Source of the DNA: Paenibacillus brevis
GTDB lineage: Bacteria > Bacillota > Bacilli > Paenibacillales > Paenibacillaceae
Length of the DNA stretch: 64,000 nt
Reading direction: 5' to 3'
NCBI RefSeq assembly: GCF_018919145.1
Contig: NZ_JAHLQJ010000008.1
Span: 1 to 64,000, forward strand
The stretch's first letter is position 1. Every line of letters starts with the position of its first letter. The position numbers and the translations under genes were made by a program. The notes under the pieces were generated by a model. The model saw only the letters and a list, made by a program, of their open reading frames with translations, was not told where the DNA came from and made no database searches. Positions 17,901 through 24,511 of the stretch are shown one piece after another.

Positions 17901-19286
17901 TTGAGCGTGTTTACGATCACGGATTATGGAGCAATCGCGGATGGGGCTACTTTATCGACCCGTGCGATTCAAGCAGCTATTGATGCGGCGTCCGATGCTG
18001 GTGGAGGAAGGGTGTATGTGCCGGCGGGGACGTATTTAACCGGCGCAATTCTCATGCGAAGTCATATTGAGCTTCATTTAAGCCCGGGGGCAATCTTAAC
18101 CTTCAGTACAAATCCGGAGCATTATCCGGTTGTGAGCTCCCGGTGGGAGGGCGTGCTGCGGCAAGTGCATGCGTCTTGCATCTTCGGGTTGAATCTGGAA
18201 AATATCGCGGTTACGGGAAGAGGAATCCTGAACGGAAATGGTCAACCCTGGTGGGACAAACATAGAGACCCGTCCTCAGAGTTGGAATATCCTCGTCCGA
18301 AGCTGATCAGCTTTGATGGTTGCAAGCGGGTCGCCCTGCGGGATTTGAAGCTGGTGGATTCGCCTAGCTGGACCGTAAATCCCATTCGCTGCTCGGATGT
18401 AACTATCGATCATTTGACGATCCATAACCCTGCTGATTCACCGAATACCGATGGGATTAACCCGGAATCTTGCCGGGAGGTTCGGATCAGTAATTGCCAT
18501 ATCGATGTCGGAGACGATTGCATTGCGATCAAGGCCGGAACCGAGGATACGGAGGAACGGGTTCCCTGCGAGAATATTACGATCACGAATTGCACGATGG
18601 TACATGGTCATGGAGGTATCGTGCTGGGCAGCGAGATGAGCGGAAGCATCAGGAATGTCACGATCAGCAATTGCGTATTTCAGCATACAGACCGTGGCAT
18701 CCGGTTGAAATCCAGGCGCGGTCGCGGAGGAATCGTGGAGGATATCCGCATCAGCAATATCGTGATGGAGGACGTCATTTGTCCCTTTATTCTGAAGCTC
18801 TATTATTTCTGCGGGCCGCGCGGTAAAGACAAGTATGTATGGGATAAAAATCCTTATCCTGTGACAGAAGAAACCCCTTGCTTCCGTCGTATCCACTTTT
18901 CGAATATTACGGCTCGAAATGTTCATGCCGCTGCCGGGTTCCTGTATGGTTTGGCTGAGCAGTATATTTCCGAGATCACCTTTGACCACATCGACATTTC
19001 AATGGCTGAGCATGCGGTGCCAGGAATCCCGGCAATGATGGCGGGAATTGGCGAGATGAATAACCGCGGCTTCTATCTCGGCAATGTAAGGCATATTCGC
19101 TTCCATCATGTAACCATTGAAAATCACGAAGGCCCGGCTTTTTATGTGGAGAATGGAGAACAGGTAGTTGTGGAGCATTGCGAGTCCAGGAATACGAAGC
19201 AAGCCGAGCGGCTATTGGAACAGGTTGATATTCCGCCATCCGTGCAAAATTCGGCAGGAACTGCGGGAGGAGAGGGGAAAGTATGA
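17901..19286 (+). CDS. Polygalacturonase-type glycosidase, GH28
   Basis: This 461-residue right-handed beta-helix enzyme shows the four GH28 signatures: NTDGI (182-186), GDDC (204-207, catalytic Asp pair 205/206), GHGG (236-239, His237) and RLK (268-270). It hydrolyses alpha-1,4-galacturonosyl or rhamnogalacturonan linkages. The lack of a signal peptide suggests an exo-acting intracellular form. It starts at TTG 17901 with GGAGG 9 nt upstream, 39 bp after the GH105 gene. Its stop overlaps the next start by 4 bp (ATGA), so it is coupled to the GH43 gene. Confidence 0.93.
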   Translation: MSVFTITDYGAIADGATLSTRAIQAAIDAASDAGGGRVYVPAGTYLTGAILMRSHIELHLSPGAILTFSTNPEHYPVVSSRWEGVLRQVHASCIFGLNLENIAVTGRGILNGNGQPWWDKHRDPSSELEYPRPKLISFDGCKRVALRDLKLVDSPSWTVNPIRCSDVTIDHLTIHNPADSPNTDGINPESCREVRISNCHIDVGDDCIAIKAGTEDTEERVPCENITITNCTMVHGHGGIVLGSEMSGSIRNVTISNCVFQHTDRGIRLKSRRGRGGIVEDIRISNIVMEDVICPFILKLYYFCGPRGKDKYVWDKNPYPVTEETPCFRRIHFSNITARNVHAAAGFLYGLAEQYISEITFDHIDISMAEHAVPGIPAMMAGIGEMNNRGFYLGNVRHIRFHHVTIENHEGPAFYVENGEQVVVEHCESRNTKQAERLLEQVDIPPSVQNSAGTAGGEGKV

Positions 19287-20863
19287 ACAGGCAAACAGGT
19301 ATGATTCAGAATCCGATCCTGCCGGGATTTAACCCGGATCCTTGTATCGTGAGAGTTGAGGATGTGTATTATATCGCAGTTTCCTCCTTTGAATGGCTGC
19401 CAGGGGTGAGAGTATACAGCTCAATCAATCTGGCCGATTGGGAGTATTGTACCGATATTTTAACGCATCAGGTGGATTTGAGAGGCAACCCGAAGAATTG
19501 CAGTATTTGGGCTCCGCAGTTAAGTTATCATGACGGCTTGTTCTATCTGATGTATACGGATGTAAAAAGCACTAAGGTTCCTTTTAAAGACAGCCATAAT
19601 TATCTGATCACCTCGCGGTCGATCCATGGTCCCTGGTCAGAGCCGGTTTATCTGAACAGCAGCGGGTTCGATCCTTCACTGTATCACGATGATGATGGAC
19701 GAAAGTGGCTCCTGAACTGCCTGTGGGATTACCGGATGACCGAGAACAATAAATCATGCGGCATTGTGATTCAGGAATACAGTCCTGAGGAGGGCAAATT
19801 GATCGGCAGGCCGCATAAGCTGTTCGATTGCACTCCATTAAAGAAGACAGAGGCCCCTCATATATATAAATGGAATGGCTATTACTATTTGATTACTGCG
19901 GAAGGCGGAACCGGGACCGGTCATGCCGTGACGGCAGCGCGTTCCCGGGCATTGCTTGGTCCTTATGAGGTAGATCCGCTGAATCCGATGCTTTCTTCCA
20001 AAGAGAATCCCGAATGGCCTCTGCAATGTGCCGGCCATGGCAGCCTGGTCCAGACTTCCGAGGGGGAATGGTATATGGCGCATTTGTGTACGCGTCCTGT
20101 TGAAGGACACTATGCCATTTTAGGACGAGAAACTGCCCTGCAGCAGGTCTATTGGGATGAACAGGGCTGGTTGCGTCTGACCTCTGGCGGGAACGCTCCT
20201 CAGCTGCAGGTACCCATACCCAATGGTGCCGCTTCAAGCCCCGCAACGGTGTCGGGGAATGATTTTGAGGACGACTTTTCAGGCCAAGCTCTCAAGAAAA
20301 ACTGGAACACGCTGCGGATCATGGCCGACGAGAGCTGGTGCTCACTGTCCAAGCGGAAGGGCTATCTGCGCCTTCATGCGGGGGAATCGATCCAGAGCTT
20401 GTTCCGTCATCATCTGTTGGCGATCCGTCAGACGGATCATTCCTTCCGAGCGGAGACAGAGCTGGAATATACGCCGGATTTCTATATGCAGATGGCAGGA
20501 CTGGTGCTCTATTTGAACGAGGAAAGCTATTGGTATGCTTATCTGACGCATGAAGAAGGCCGCGGAAGAGTCATTCGGCTCATGCGCTGCGAACGGAATG
20601 AATTTGAACTGGAGCCTGTAGTGATTGATGCAGAGCAAAGCTCGTCAGTTCAATTGGCAGTCGATGTAAGTGGCGTGAACGGGCAATTTTATTATCGAAT
20701 GAATTCGGATGCCGGGTGGAGCCCATTGGGCGCTCCTCGACATATTGGTTTTCTGTCCGGCGGGTTTACCGGTAATTTCATCGGTATTGCGGCCCATGAT
20801 ATGGATCAGTTTGGCGGCAGTTTCGCGGACTATCGTTATTTTAGGTACATCCCTACGGTGTAA
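19283..20863 (+). CDS. Beta-xylosidase / arabinofuranosidase, GH43 (XynB type)
   Basis: The 526-residue intracellular GH43 enzyme has a five-blade propeller followed by a C-terminal beta-sandwich (about 330-526). Catalytic residues are visible: Asp19 in FNPDP (general base), Asp in SGFDPSL (pKa modulator) and Glu in KKTEAPHIY (general acid). The arrangement matches Bacillus XynB, which releases xylose from xylo-oligomers. Many relatives also act on arabinofuranosides, so specificity is open. It is translationally coupled to the GH28 gene, which implies a role on pectin-linked side chains. Confidence 0.9.
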   Translation: MNRQTGMIQNPILPGFNPDPCIVRVEDVYYIAVSSFEWLPGVRVYSSINLADWEYCTDILTHQVDLRGNPKNCSIWAPQLSYHDGLFYLMYTDVKSTKVPFKDSHNYLITSRSIHGPWSEPVYLNSSGFDPSLYHDDDGRKWLLNCLWDYRMTENNKSCGIVIQEYSPEEGKLIGRPHKLFDCTPLKKTEAPHIYKWNGYYYLITAEGGTGTGHAVTAARSRALLGPYEVDPLNPMLSSKENPEWPLQCAGHGSLVQTSEGEWYMAHLCTRPVEGHYAILGRETALQQVYWDEQGWLRLTSGGNAPQLQVPIPNGAASSPATVSGNDFEDDFSGQALKKNWNTLRIMADESWCSLSKRKGYLRLHAGESIQSLFRHHLLAIRQTDHSFRAETELEYTPDFYMQMAGLVLYLNEESYWYAYLTHEEGRGRVIRLMRCERNEFELEPVVIDAEQSSSVQLAVDVSGVNGQFYYRMNSDAGWSPLGAPRHIGFLSGGFTGNFIGIAAHDMDQFGGSFADYRYFRYIPTV

Positions 20864-20916
20864 CCTCCATGCTTTGGCTGGAGGAGCAGGGTGAGCAGAG
20901 CTTGTGGTAAACAGGT

Positions 20917-20957
20917 GGACGCAGCTTCCCGTATGTAACCAGGAACTGCGTCCTTTT
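20917..20957. terminator. Terminator between the pectin genes and the tail locus
   Basis: GGACGCAG/CTGCGTCC, extended by TTCC/GGAA, is followed by TTTT. It lies between convergent genes (20863 and 20967). Confidence 0.8.
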
Positions 20958-20966
20958 GTCATGGAA

Positions 20967-21359
20967 TCAAAGGTGCAGCCAGGTCCTCCAGCCGTAACCC
21001 AACACTTCCTCCGCATCCGGAATTTGAATAACGAGCAGCGTAATCTCTGCACCAGGATGGCGGCTATTCATTCGAGGGAGGTCGATTCCCAGCTTGTTCG
21101 GGAGCAGGGCAATTCCGTCTGTTCCCTTGTCTTCAGAGGCAGTCCGGTGCTCTTTAGGCACTAGGAGATCTTCAAGAAGCACGGATACACCAAGCTGATC
21201 CTCGAATTCCTCAGGCTCGAATCGTTCAAATGGACCGGAAAGCGGTAAATACAATATGTTGGACCAATCAAAGCCTCCGGAATCGTAATCTGCTCGCAGA
21301 ATGAGCTGAAGAGGCCGAGTCTCGTCCGTCACAAAATCGCAGTAGAGCGCCATACGCAT
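20967..21359 (-). CDS. Unknown protein of the tail-locus control arm
   Basis: The 130-residue acidic protein belongs to no family I recognise. It starts at ATG 21359, with AGGAGG 10 nt upstream and only one base after the TAG of the ImmA-type gene, so it is co-translated with it. It contains LQLILRADYDSGGFDWSNI and a hydrophobic AEITLLVIQIPD near the end, with no membrane helix. Its position as the last gene of the repressor-protease transcript suggests a part in control or immunity, but nothing in the sequence proves that. Confidence 0.7.
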   Translation of the reverse strand: MRMALYCDFVTDETRPLQLILRADYDSGGFDWSNILYLPLSGPFERFEPEEFEDQLGVSVLLEDLLVPKEHRTASEDKGTDGIALLPNKLGIDLPRMNSRHPGAEITLLVIQIPDAEEVLGYGWRTWLHL

Positions 21360-21360
21360 C

Positions 21361-21966
21361 CTAGCTGTTCCTCCTGAGTCCGGCAACCTGCCGTTCTAGC
21401 TGCTCCATTACTTTGCGGGTCTCATAAGACCAGCCCTGAGGAGCTACCAACTGGCGTCTTCGGTCTGCTTCTCTTGCGGCTGCCATCAGGCTTCCATGCA
21501 ATACGCGGCGCTGAACCTGGTCCAGGCGTTGTTCGGCCAGATGATAAGGGATGCGGAAATGCTCAGCCAGAAAAGGAATGGCCTCCGGCCGCTGGTCAGG
21601 CAGATTCAGCTTGGCAAACATATAGAACGGCACTGCTGCATACAGGACGAATTGATCGGCTTCGGTCTCTTGAGCACTTCGGAATAAGGCCGGCATAGAC
21701 CGCTGATCGCCTGTATGCCGAAGCACATGGCAGAGCTCATGAAAGAAGACGACTCTTGCCGTCAGGTCATCCGCATGCTTATTCAGAAAAATAACCCGGT
21801 CTTCATTATCGGAAAAAGAGGGACAATCCTCATAAACCAGTTCTATGTCAAATGCTCGGGCAATGTGCTCAATATCATGCTCTGCCAAGCTGACAATTCC
21901 GTGCTCCAGATATTTTGCGGAAATCCACTGTTCAAGCTCTGTCTCCTGATAATAGGAGTACAACAT
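21361..21966 (-). CDS. ImmA/IrrE-family metallopeptidase
   Basis: The 201-residue putative zinc protease has the HExxH motif in FFHELCHVLRH (residues 76-80) and a downstream third ligand candidate in QETEAD. Proteins of this family (ImmA of ICEBs1, XkdA of PBSX) cleave or antagonise the neighbouring Xre-type repressor and so release the lytic programme. It lies 130 bp behind the repressor gene on the same strand. A LexA-like box (21985-21996) in that gap could give it its own damage-induced expression. Confidence 0.88.
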   Translation of the reverse strand: MLYSYYQETELEQWISAKYLEHGIVSLAEHDIEHIARAFDIELVYEDCPSFSDNEDRVIFLNKHADDLTARVVFFHELCHVLRHTGDQRSMPALFRSAQETEADQFVLYAAVPFYMFAKLNLPDQRPEAIPFLAEHFRIPYHLAEQRLDQVQRRVLHGSLMAAAREADRRRQLVAPQGWSYETRKVMEQLERQVAGLRRNS

Positions 21967-21984
21967 GATATCACCACCAAAAGA

Positions 21985-21996
21985 GAATGTATGTTC
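21985..21996. promoter_or_regulatory. Weak LexA/DinR-like box before the ImmA-type gene
   Basis: GAATGTATGTTC differs by one base from the Firmicute SOS core GAAC-N4-GTTC and lies 19 bp before the protease start codon. With a single mismatch this is only a candidate. Confidence 0.35.
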
Positions 21997-22017
21997 GGAG
22001 AAAAGCGTAAAAGAATA

Positions 22018-22034
22018 GCCCTGATCGAAAGGGC
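22018..22034 (-). terminator. Possible terminator after the repressor gene
   Basis: Read leftward, GCCCT and AGGGC form a 5-bp stem with a 7-nt loop followed by TATTCTTTT. The stem is short, so termination may be partial. Confidence 0.45.
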
Positions 22035-22096
22035 CTTTCAGGCATCACTTCTTATTGCCTTAAAAATAAGTATTCGACATATAGACGTGAATTCCT

Positions 22097-22456
22097 CTAA
22101 TTTTGTTCCTGGTCTTGGGCCAGGATTTTTTTCTTTTGCTCGCGATAGGCTTTGAGCGCTGCCTCCATCATCGCAATTTCATCAGCCGTGTAGCCGTCCG
22201 GACCTCCGTAAAAAGACAGATTCATTTCGGCCTTGTTTGCCGCGTTTAAGGGTTCTTCAGTTCGCCCCAGTAAATAATCCGCACTTGTATCCAGCGCGTC
22301 GGCAATGGCTCTTAACGCTTCGGGATCGGGCTTGCGGTCCCCCGTCTCGTATCGGGAAAGCTGAACTATGGTCAGGGCGGCCTTGGCTGCCAGTTCCTTC
22401 TGTGTCGTATTCAGTTGTTCTCTTCTCAGCTTAATGCGTTCCCCCAGATTGGTCAT
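22097..22456 (-). CDS. Xre-family repressor of the tail locus
   Basis: The 119-residue protein has an N-terminal HTH_3 domain (LGERIKLRREQLNTTQKELA, recognition part TIVQLSRYETGDRKPD) and a ligand or dimer helix region with ADYLLGRTEEP, the usual layout of phage and PBSX Xre repressors. The C-terminus is Lys/Gln rich. It is divergent from the structural arm across a 196-bp region with four TTACCA-type palindromes, which are its likely operators. AGGAG lies 5 nt before ATG. Its own promoter is overlapped by the first operator, so autoregulation is likely. Confidence 0.92.
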   Translation of the reverse strand: MTNLGERIKLRREQLNTTQKELAAKAALTIVQLSRYETGDRKPDPEALRAIADALDTSADYLLGRTEEPLNAANKAEMNLSFYGGPDGYTADEIAMMEAALKAYREQKKKILAQDQEQN

Positions 22457-22483
22457 ACAATCTCCTCATTTCTAATTTAGATG

Positions 22484-22513
22484 ATTATATCACTGGATTA
22501 CCAAATTGGTAAA
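22484..22513 (-). promoter_or_regulatory. Repressor-gene promoter
   Basis: On the minus strand, TTTACC (22513-22508), an 18-bp spacer and a perfect TATAAT (22489-22484) precede the repressor start by 27 bp. Operator 1 overlaps its -35. Confidence 0.6.
22498..22512. promoter_or_regulatory. Xre operator 1
   Basis: TTACCAAATTGGTAA is a perfect palindrome around a central A/T, overlapping the -35 of the repressor promoter. Confidence 0.75.
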
Positions 22514-22544
22514 TGTATTTTCCTTATTTTAGGTTAATCAGGAG

Positions 22545-22573
22545 TTGACATTACCAAAATGGTAACATAGAAT
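22545..22573 (+). promoter_or_regulatory. Lytic-arm promoter
   Basis: Consensus TTGACA (22545-22550), exactly 17 bp, then TAGAAT (22568-22573). The spacer consists of operator 2 plus two bases, so bound repressor must exclude RNA polymerase. It drives the late-regulator gene 80 bp downstream. Confidence 0.8.
22551..22565. promoter_or_regulatory. Xre operator 2
   Basis: TTACCAAAATGGTAA fills the spacer of the lytic promoter and is identical to operator 4. Confidence 0.78.
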
Positions 22574-22581
22574 GAAGAAAA

Positions 22582-22596
22582 ATACCAATACGGTAA
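22582..22596. promoter_or_regulatory. Xre operator 3
   Basis: ATACCAATACGGTAA keeps the TACCA half-site and a TGGTA-to-CGGTA variant. It is the weakest of the four by symmetry. Confidence 0.6.
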
Positions 22597-22603
22597 TTTT
22601 TTA

Positions 22604-22618
22604 TTACCAAAATGGTAA
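22604..22618. promoter_or_regulatory. Xre operator 4
   Basis: TTACCAAAATGGTAA repeats operator 2 exactly, 22 bp from operator 3 (start to start), about two helical turns, as expected for cooperative dimers. Confidence 0.72.
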
Positions 22619-22652
22619 CTAGATCGATGAACGATAATCAGGAGGGTTAGCG

Positions 22653-23126
22653 ATGAGCAGAAAACGCAGCTACCATATGACCATGGTTTTCCATGGATTG
22701 CCGATTGATATCCCTGCTACCCGGGCCGCGGTAGAGGAACGTCTCGAAGAAATCCGTCAGTTCCGTCAATTCGGACTGATTCGAAGAGAAGCCGCTTTAA
22801 CATTCAGCTATGAGCCAAGATTCCATGGAGCCACCTATGCTGTGGGTCGGCCTGCCGAGCAGGCTGCTGTGGGGAATGCGGATCGGGAAATGGAGTTGCG
22901 GAAGAAGTCCGAGCTTCTGGATAAAGCCTTGGAGTCGCTCAACAAGATGCAGCGGGAGGTGATTGAACGGAGCTACTTTGATCCCGAAGGAGAGTATGAC
23001 TTCATCAGCTGCGGAGAAATGGGGATCAGTGACCGGACGTATCGCAGAATTAAGGCCGAGGCGATTAAGCTGCTTGCGGTGGCTATGAATCTGGAGGTCT
23101 ATCTGAAGGATGAAGAGAAGGAATAA
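22653..23126 (+). CDS. Phage late-gene regulator, sigma-region-4-like (ArpU/Xpf type)
   Basis: The 157-residue protein has a C-terminal sigma-70 region-4-like helix-turn-helix (LDKALESLNKMQREVIERSYF then GISDRTYRRIKAEAIKLLA, about 89-145). The N-terminal half is basic and helical. Proteins of this kind (Xpf in PBSX, ArpU in enterococcal phage) switch on the late structural operon. It is the only gene between the repressed promoter and the tail operon, so it probably links derepression to tail production. GGAGGG lies 8 nt upstream of the ATG. A terminator separates it from the tail genes. Confidence 0.8.
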   Translation: MSRKRSYHMTMVFHGLPIDIPATRAAVEERLEEIRQFRQFGLIRREAALTFSYEPRFHGATYAVGRPAEQAAVGNADREMELRKKSELLDKALESLNKMQREVIERSYFDPEGEYDFISCGEMGISDRTYRRIKAEAIKLLAVAMNLEVYLKDEEKE

Positions 23127-23192
23127 AGGCAAATCAAGAATAGAGACAGACCAAGAATAGAGGCAGATTCTACCCAGAGATTGATTGTCCTG

Positions 23193-23217
23193 ACCGGCTC
23201 ATATGCCGGTTTTTTTA
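23193..23217 (+). terminator. Terminator after the late-regulator gene
   Basis: ACCGGC/GCCGGT with a 6-nt loop is followed by TTTTTTATTTT. Confidence 0.85.
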
Positions 23218-23250
23218 TTTTAGCCAGATGTACGTTTTTCGTTCTAAGCG

Positions 23251-23264
23251 GGAACGTATGTTCC
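23251..23264. promoter_or_regulatory. LexA (DinR) SOS box before the tail operon
   Basis: GGAACGTATGTTCC is a perfect palindrome and contains an exact GAAC-N4-GTTC, the Gram-positive SOS box core. It lies 35 bp after the terminator and about 190 bp before the first small gene. I could not define the -35/-10 it should overlap. Confidence 0.65.
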
Positions 23265-23388
23265 TATTTTTGACCTTCGATTGTCCCAGACTTGTCCATG
23301 CAGGGCATTTTCTTCGTGTTAAATTGATATTGTGGAAGTCGGATGGACACCCAGCTTCATATACCGATTACCCGGATCAAAGGAAGGG

Positions 23389-23414
23389 CCGCTGAACTAT
23401 CAGCGGTCTTTCTT
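23389..23414 (+). terminator. Leader terminator in front of the tail operon
   Basis: CCGCTGA/TCAGCGG with a 4-nt loop is followed by TCTTTCTTT, directly before the first small reading frame of the structural arm. Transcripts from upstream must read through or be anti-terminated, or a promoter lies between. Confidence 0.65.
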
Positions 23415-23436
23415 TATGGAGGGAGCGCGAGGAGCA

Positions 23437-23628
23437 GTGAGAAGAAATAACAAGAATCCGCCAGAGGAAAGGCGCTTTTGGCAGAGTGAACCCGATTGGA
23501 GCCAGCCTGCATCCTGCAAAGGCTGCGTCTGGGGGCGCTTCGAGGGGAGCAGTCAATTTTGCAGCCTGCCAAGATGTATTGCTGTAAGGGAATCACCGCA
23601 AGTAGAGGAGGTGAACGGTTATAACTGA
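23437..23628 (+). CDS. Small Cys-rich protein at the head of the tail operon
   Basis: A protein of about 63 residues with four spaced cysteines, CKGC and then FCSLPRC about 14 residues later, resembles a small zinc-binding knuckle. Its family is not known to me. The start is uncertain: GTG 23437 follows AGGAG by only 2 nt and GGAGGG by 13, while ATG 23416 directly follows the terminator hairpin. It ends 10 bp before the next frame. Its position just before the tail-completion gene suggests a regulatory or assembly role. Confidence 0.55.
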   Translation: MRRNNKNPPEERRFWQSEPDWSQPASCKGCVWGRFEGSSQFCSLPRCIAVRESPQVEEVNGYN

Positions 23629-23638
23629 TTCATCTTTA

Positions 23639-24493
23639 TTGCATATTCGGGACAGGTTGCTGGGAAGCGTTCCTGAAATTGAGCAGATATTTATTGGGGC
23701 GTTTCCGCTGGATTCGCTTGTGGAAGGACCCATAGCGGTCATTATCCGAAAGCCTCCCTCATCAAGCAATTGGAAGGGCTGGCGGGAAGAGAGTACGCTT
23801 GAGCTTTGGGTTAAGCGCTCTGCGGCAGAGGAGCAGGAACTGGATCAAATCACGGACAAGGCAGCTTTGGTTCTGGATCAGGCGCTGCTTCAGTCCGGGC
23901 AGGGGGTCTGGATGACCCTGATTCAGGAGGCCTCAATGGAAGACAAAATCGACAGCGAACTTTCTGTACGAATCAGAACCTTATCGTTGGCAGCCATTTC
24001 CCCCAGACCATTAGGTGAAGCAGGGAAAGGGACCCGCGACCCTTGGCTGGAGCCGCTGATGAAGTGGAGCGCTGATCTTCTTGGTGAACATTGGAAGGTG
24101 TATGGAAGCGACTGGCCGATCAAGCCTGAGAGCCCATGTATACTGTGGCGCGCCTCAGAGATGAGCTTGACTCCGATTGGACGAGCCGGTTACCGATGCG
24201 CGAAGCGGTTTGACGCCTTTATTTTGGCAGAGGACAAGGAAGAAGAGGGCTATTGTTTGTTGAAGCTGAGCGAGCATCTGGCCTCTACGGCCAAGTTGGC
24301 TCTGGATCCAGCGATCAGAAAATATGCGGCGGTGAGCGATGTCCGGGTGAATCCGGCATCCGCTAATGACGGGTACGCTTTATCAGATCCGGGCGTACTG
24401 AGTGTAACCCTGACAAGAAATGAGCCTGCGGCTTCTCCGGAAGCAGCTGCTCCGCTTATGAGAGAGGTTCACCATGTAACGAAAAACGAATAG
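23639..24493 (+). CDS. Probable two-domain tail-completion protein
   Basis: The 284-residue acidic protein has no confident family match. It appears to consist of two similar alpha/beta halves (about 1-125 and 135-270), each with a strand-helix-strand pattern like phage tail-terminator proteins: LELWVKR..TDKAALVLDQAL and FDAFILA..LLKLSEHLAS. This is inference. It takes the place of xkdI/xkdJ immediately before the sheath gene, where a head-tail joining or tail-capping protein is expected. The start is odd: the first usual start is TTG 23639, yet GGAGG (23607-23611) lies 9 nt before an in-frame ATA at 23621, and the frame is open from 23615. Confidence 0.6.
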   Translation: MHIRDRLLGSVPEIEQIFIGAFPLDSLVEGPIAVIIRKPPSSSNWKGWREESTLELWVKRSAAEEQELDQITDKAALVLDQALLQSGQGVWMTLIQEASMEDKIDSELSVRIRTLSLAAISPRPLGEAGKGTRDPWLEPLMKWSADLLGEHWKVYGSDWPIKPESPCILWRASEMSLTPIGRAGYRCAKRFDAFILAEDKEEEGYCLLKLSEHLASTAKLALDPAIRKYAAVSDVRVNPASANDGYALSDPGVLSVTLTRNEPAASPEAAAPLMREVHHVTKNE

Positions 24494-24511
24494 ATAAGGA
24501 AGGTGCAACTA

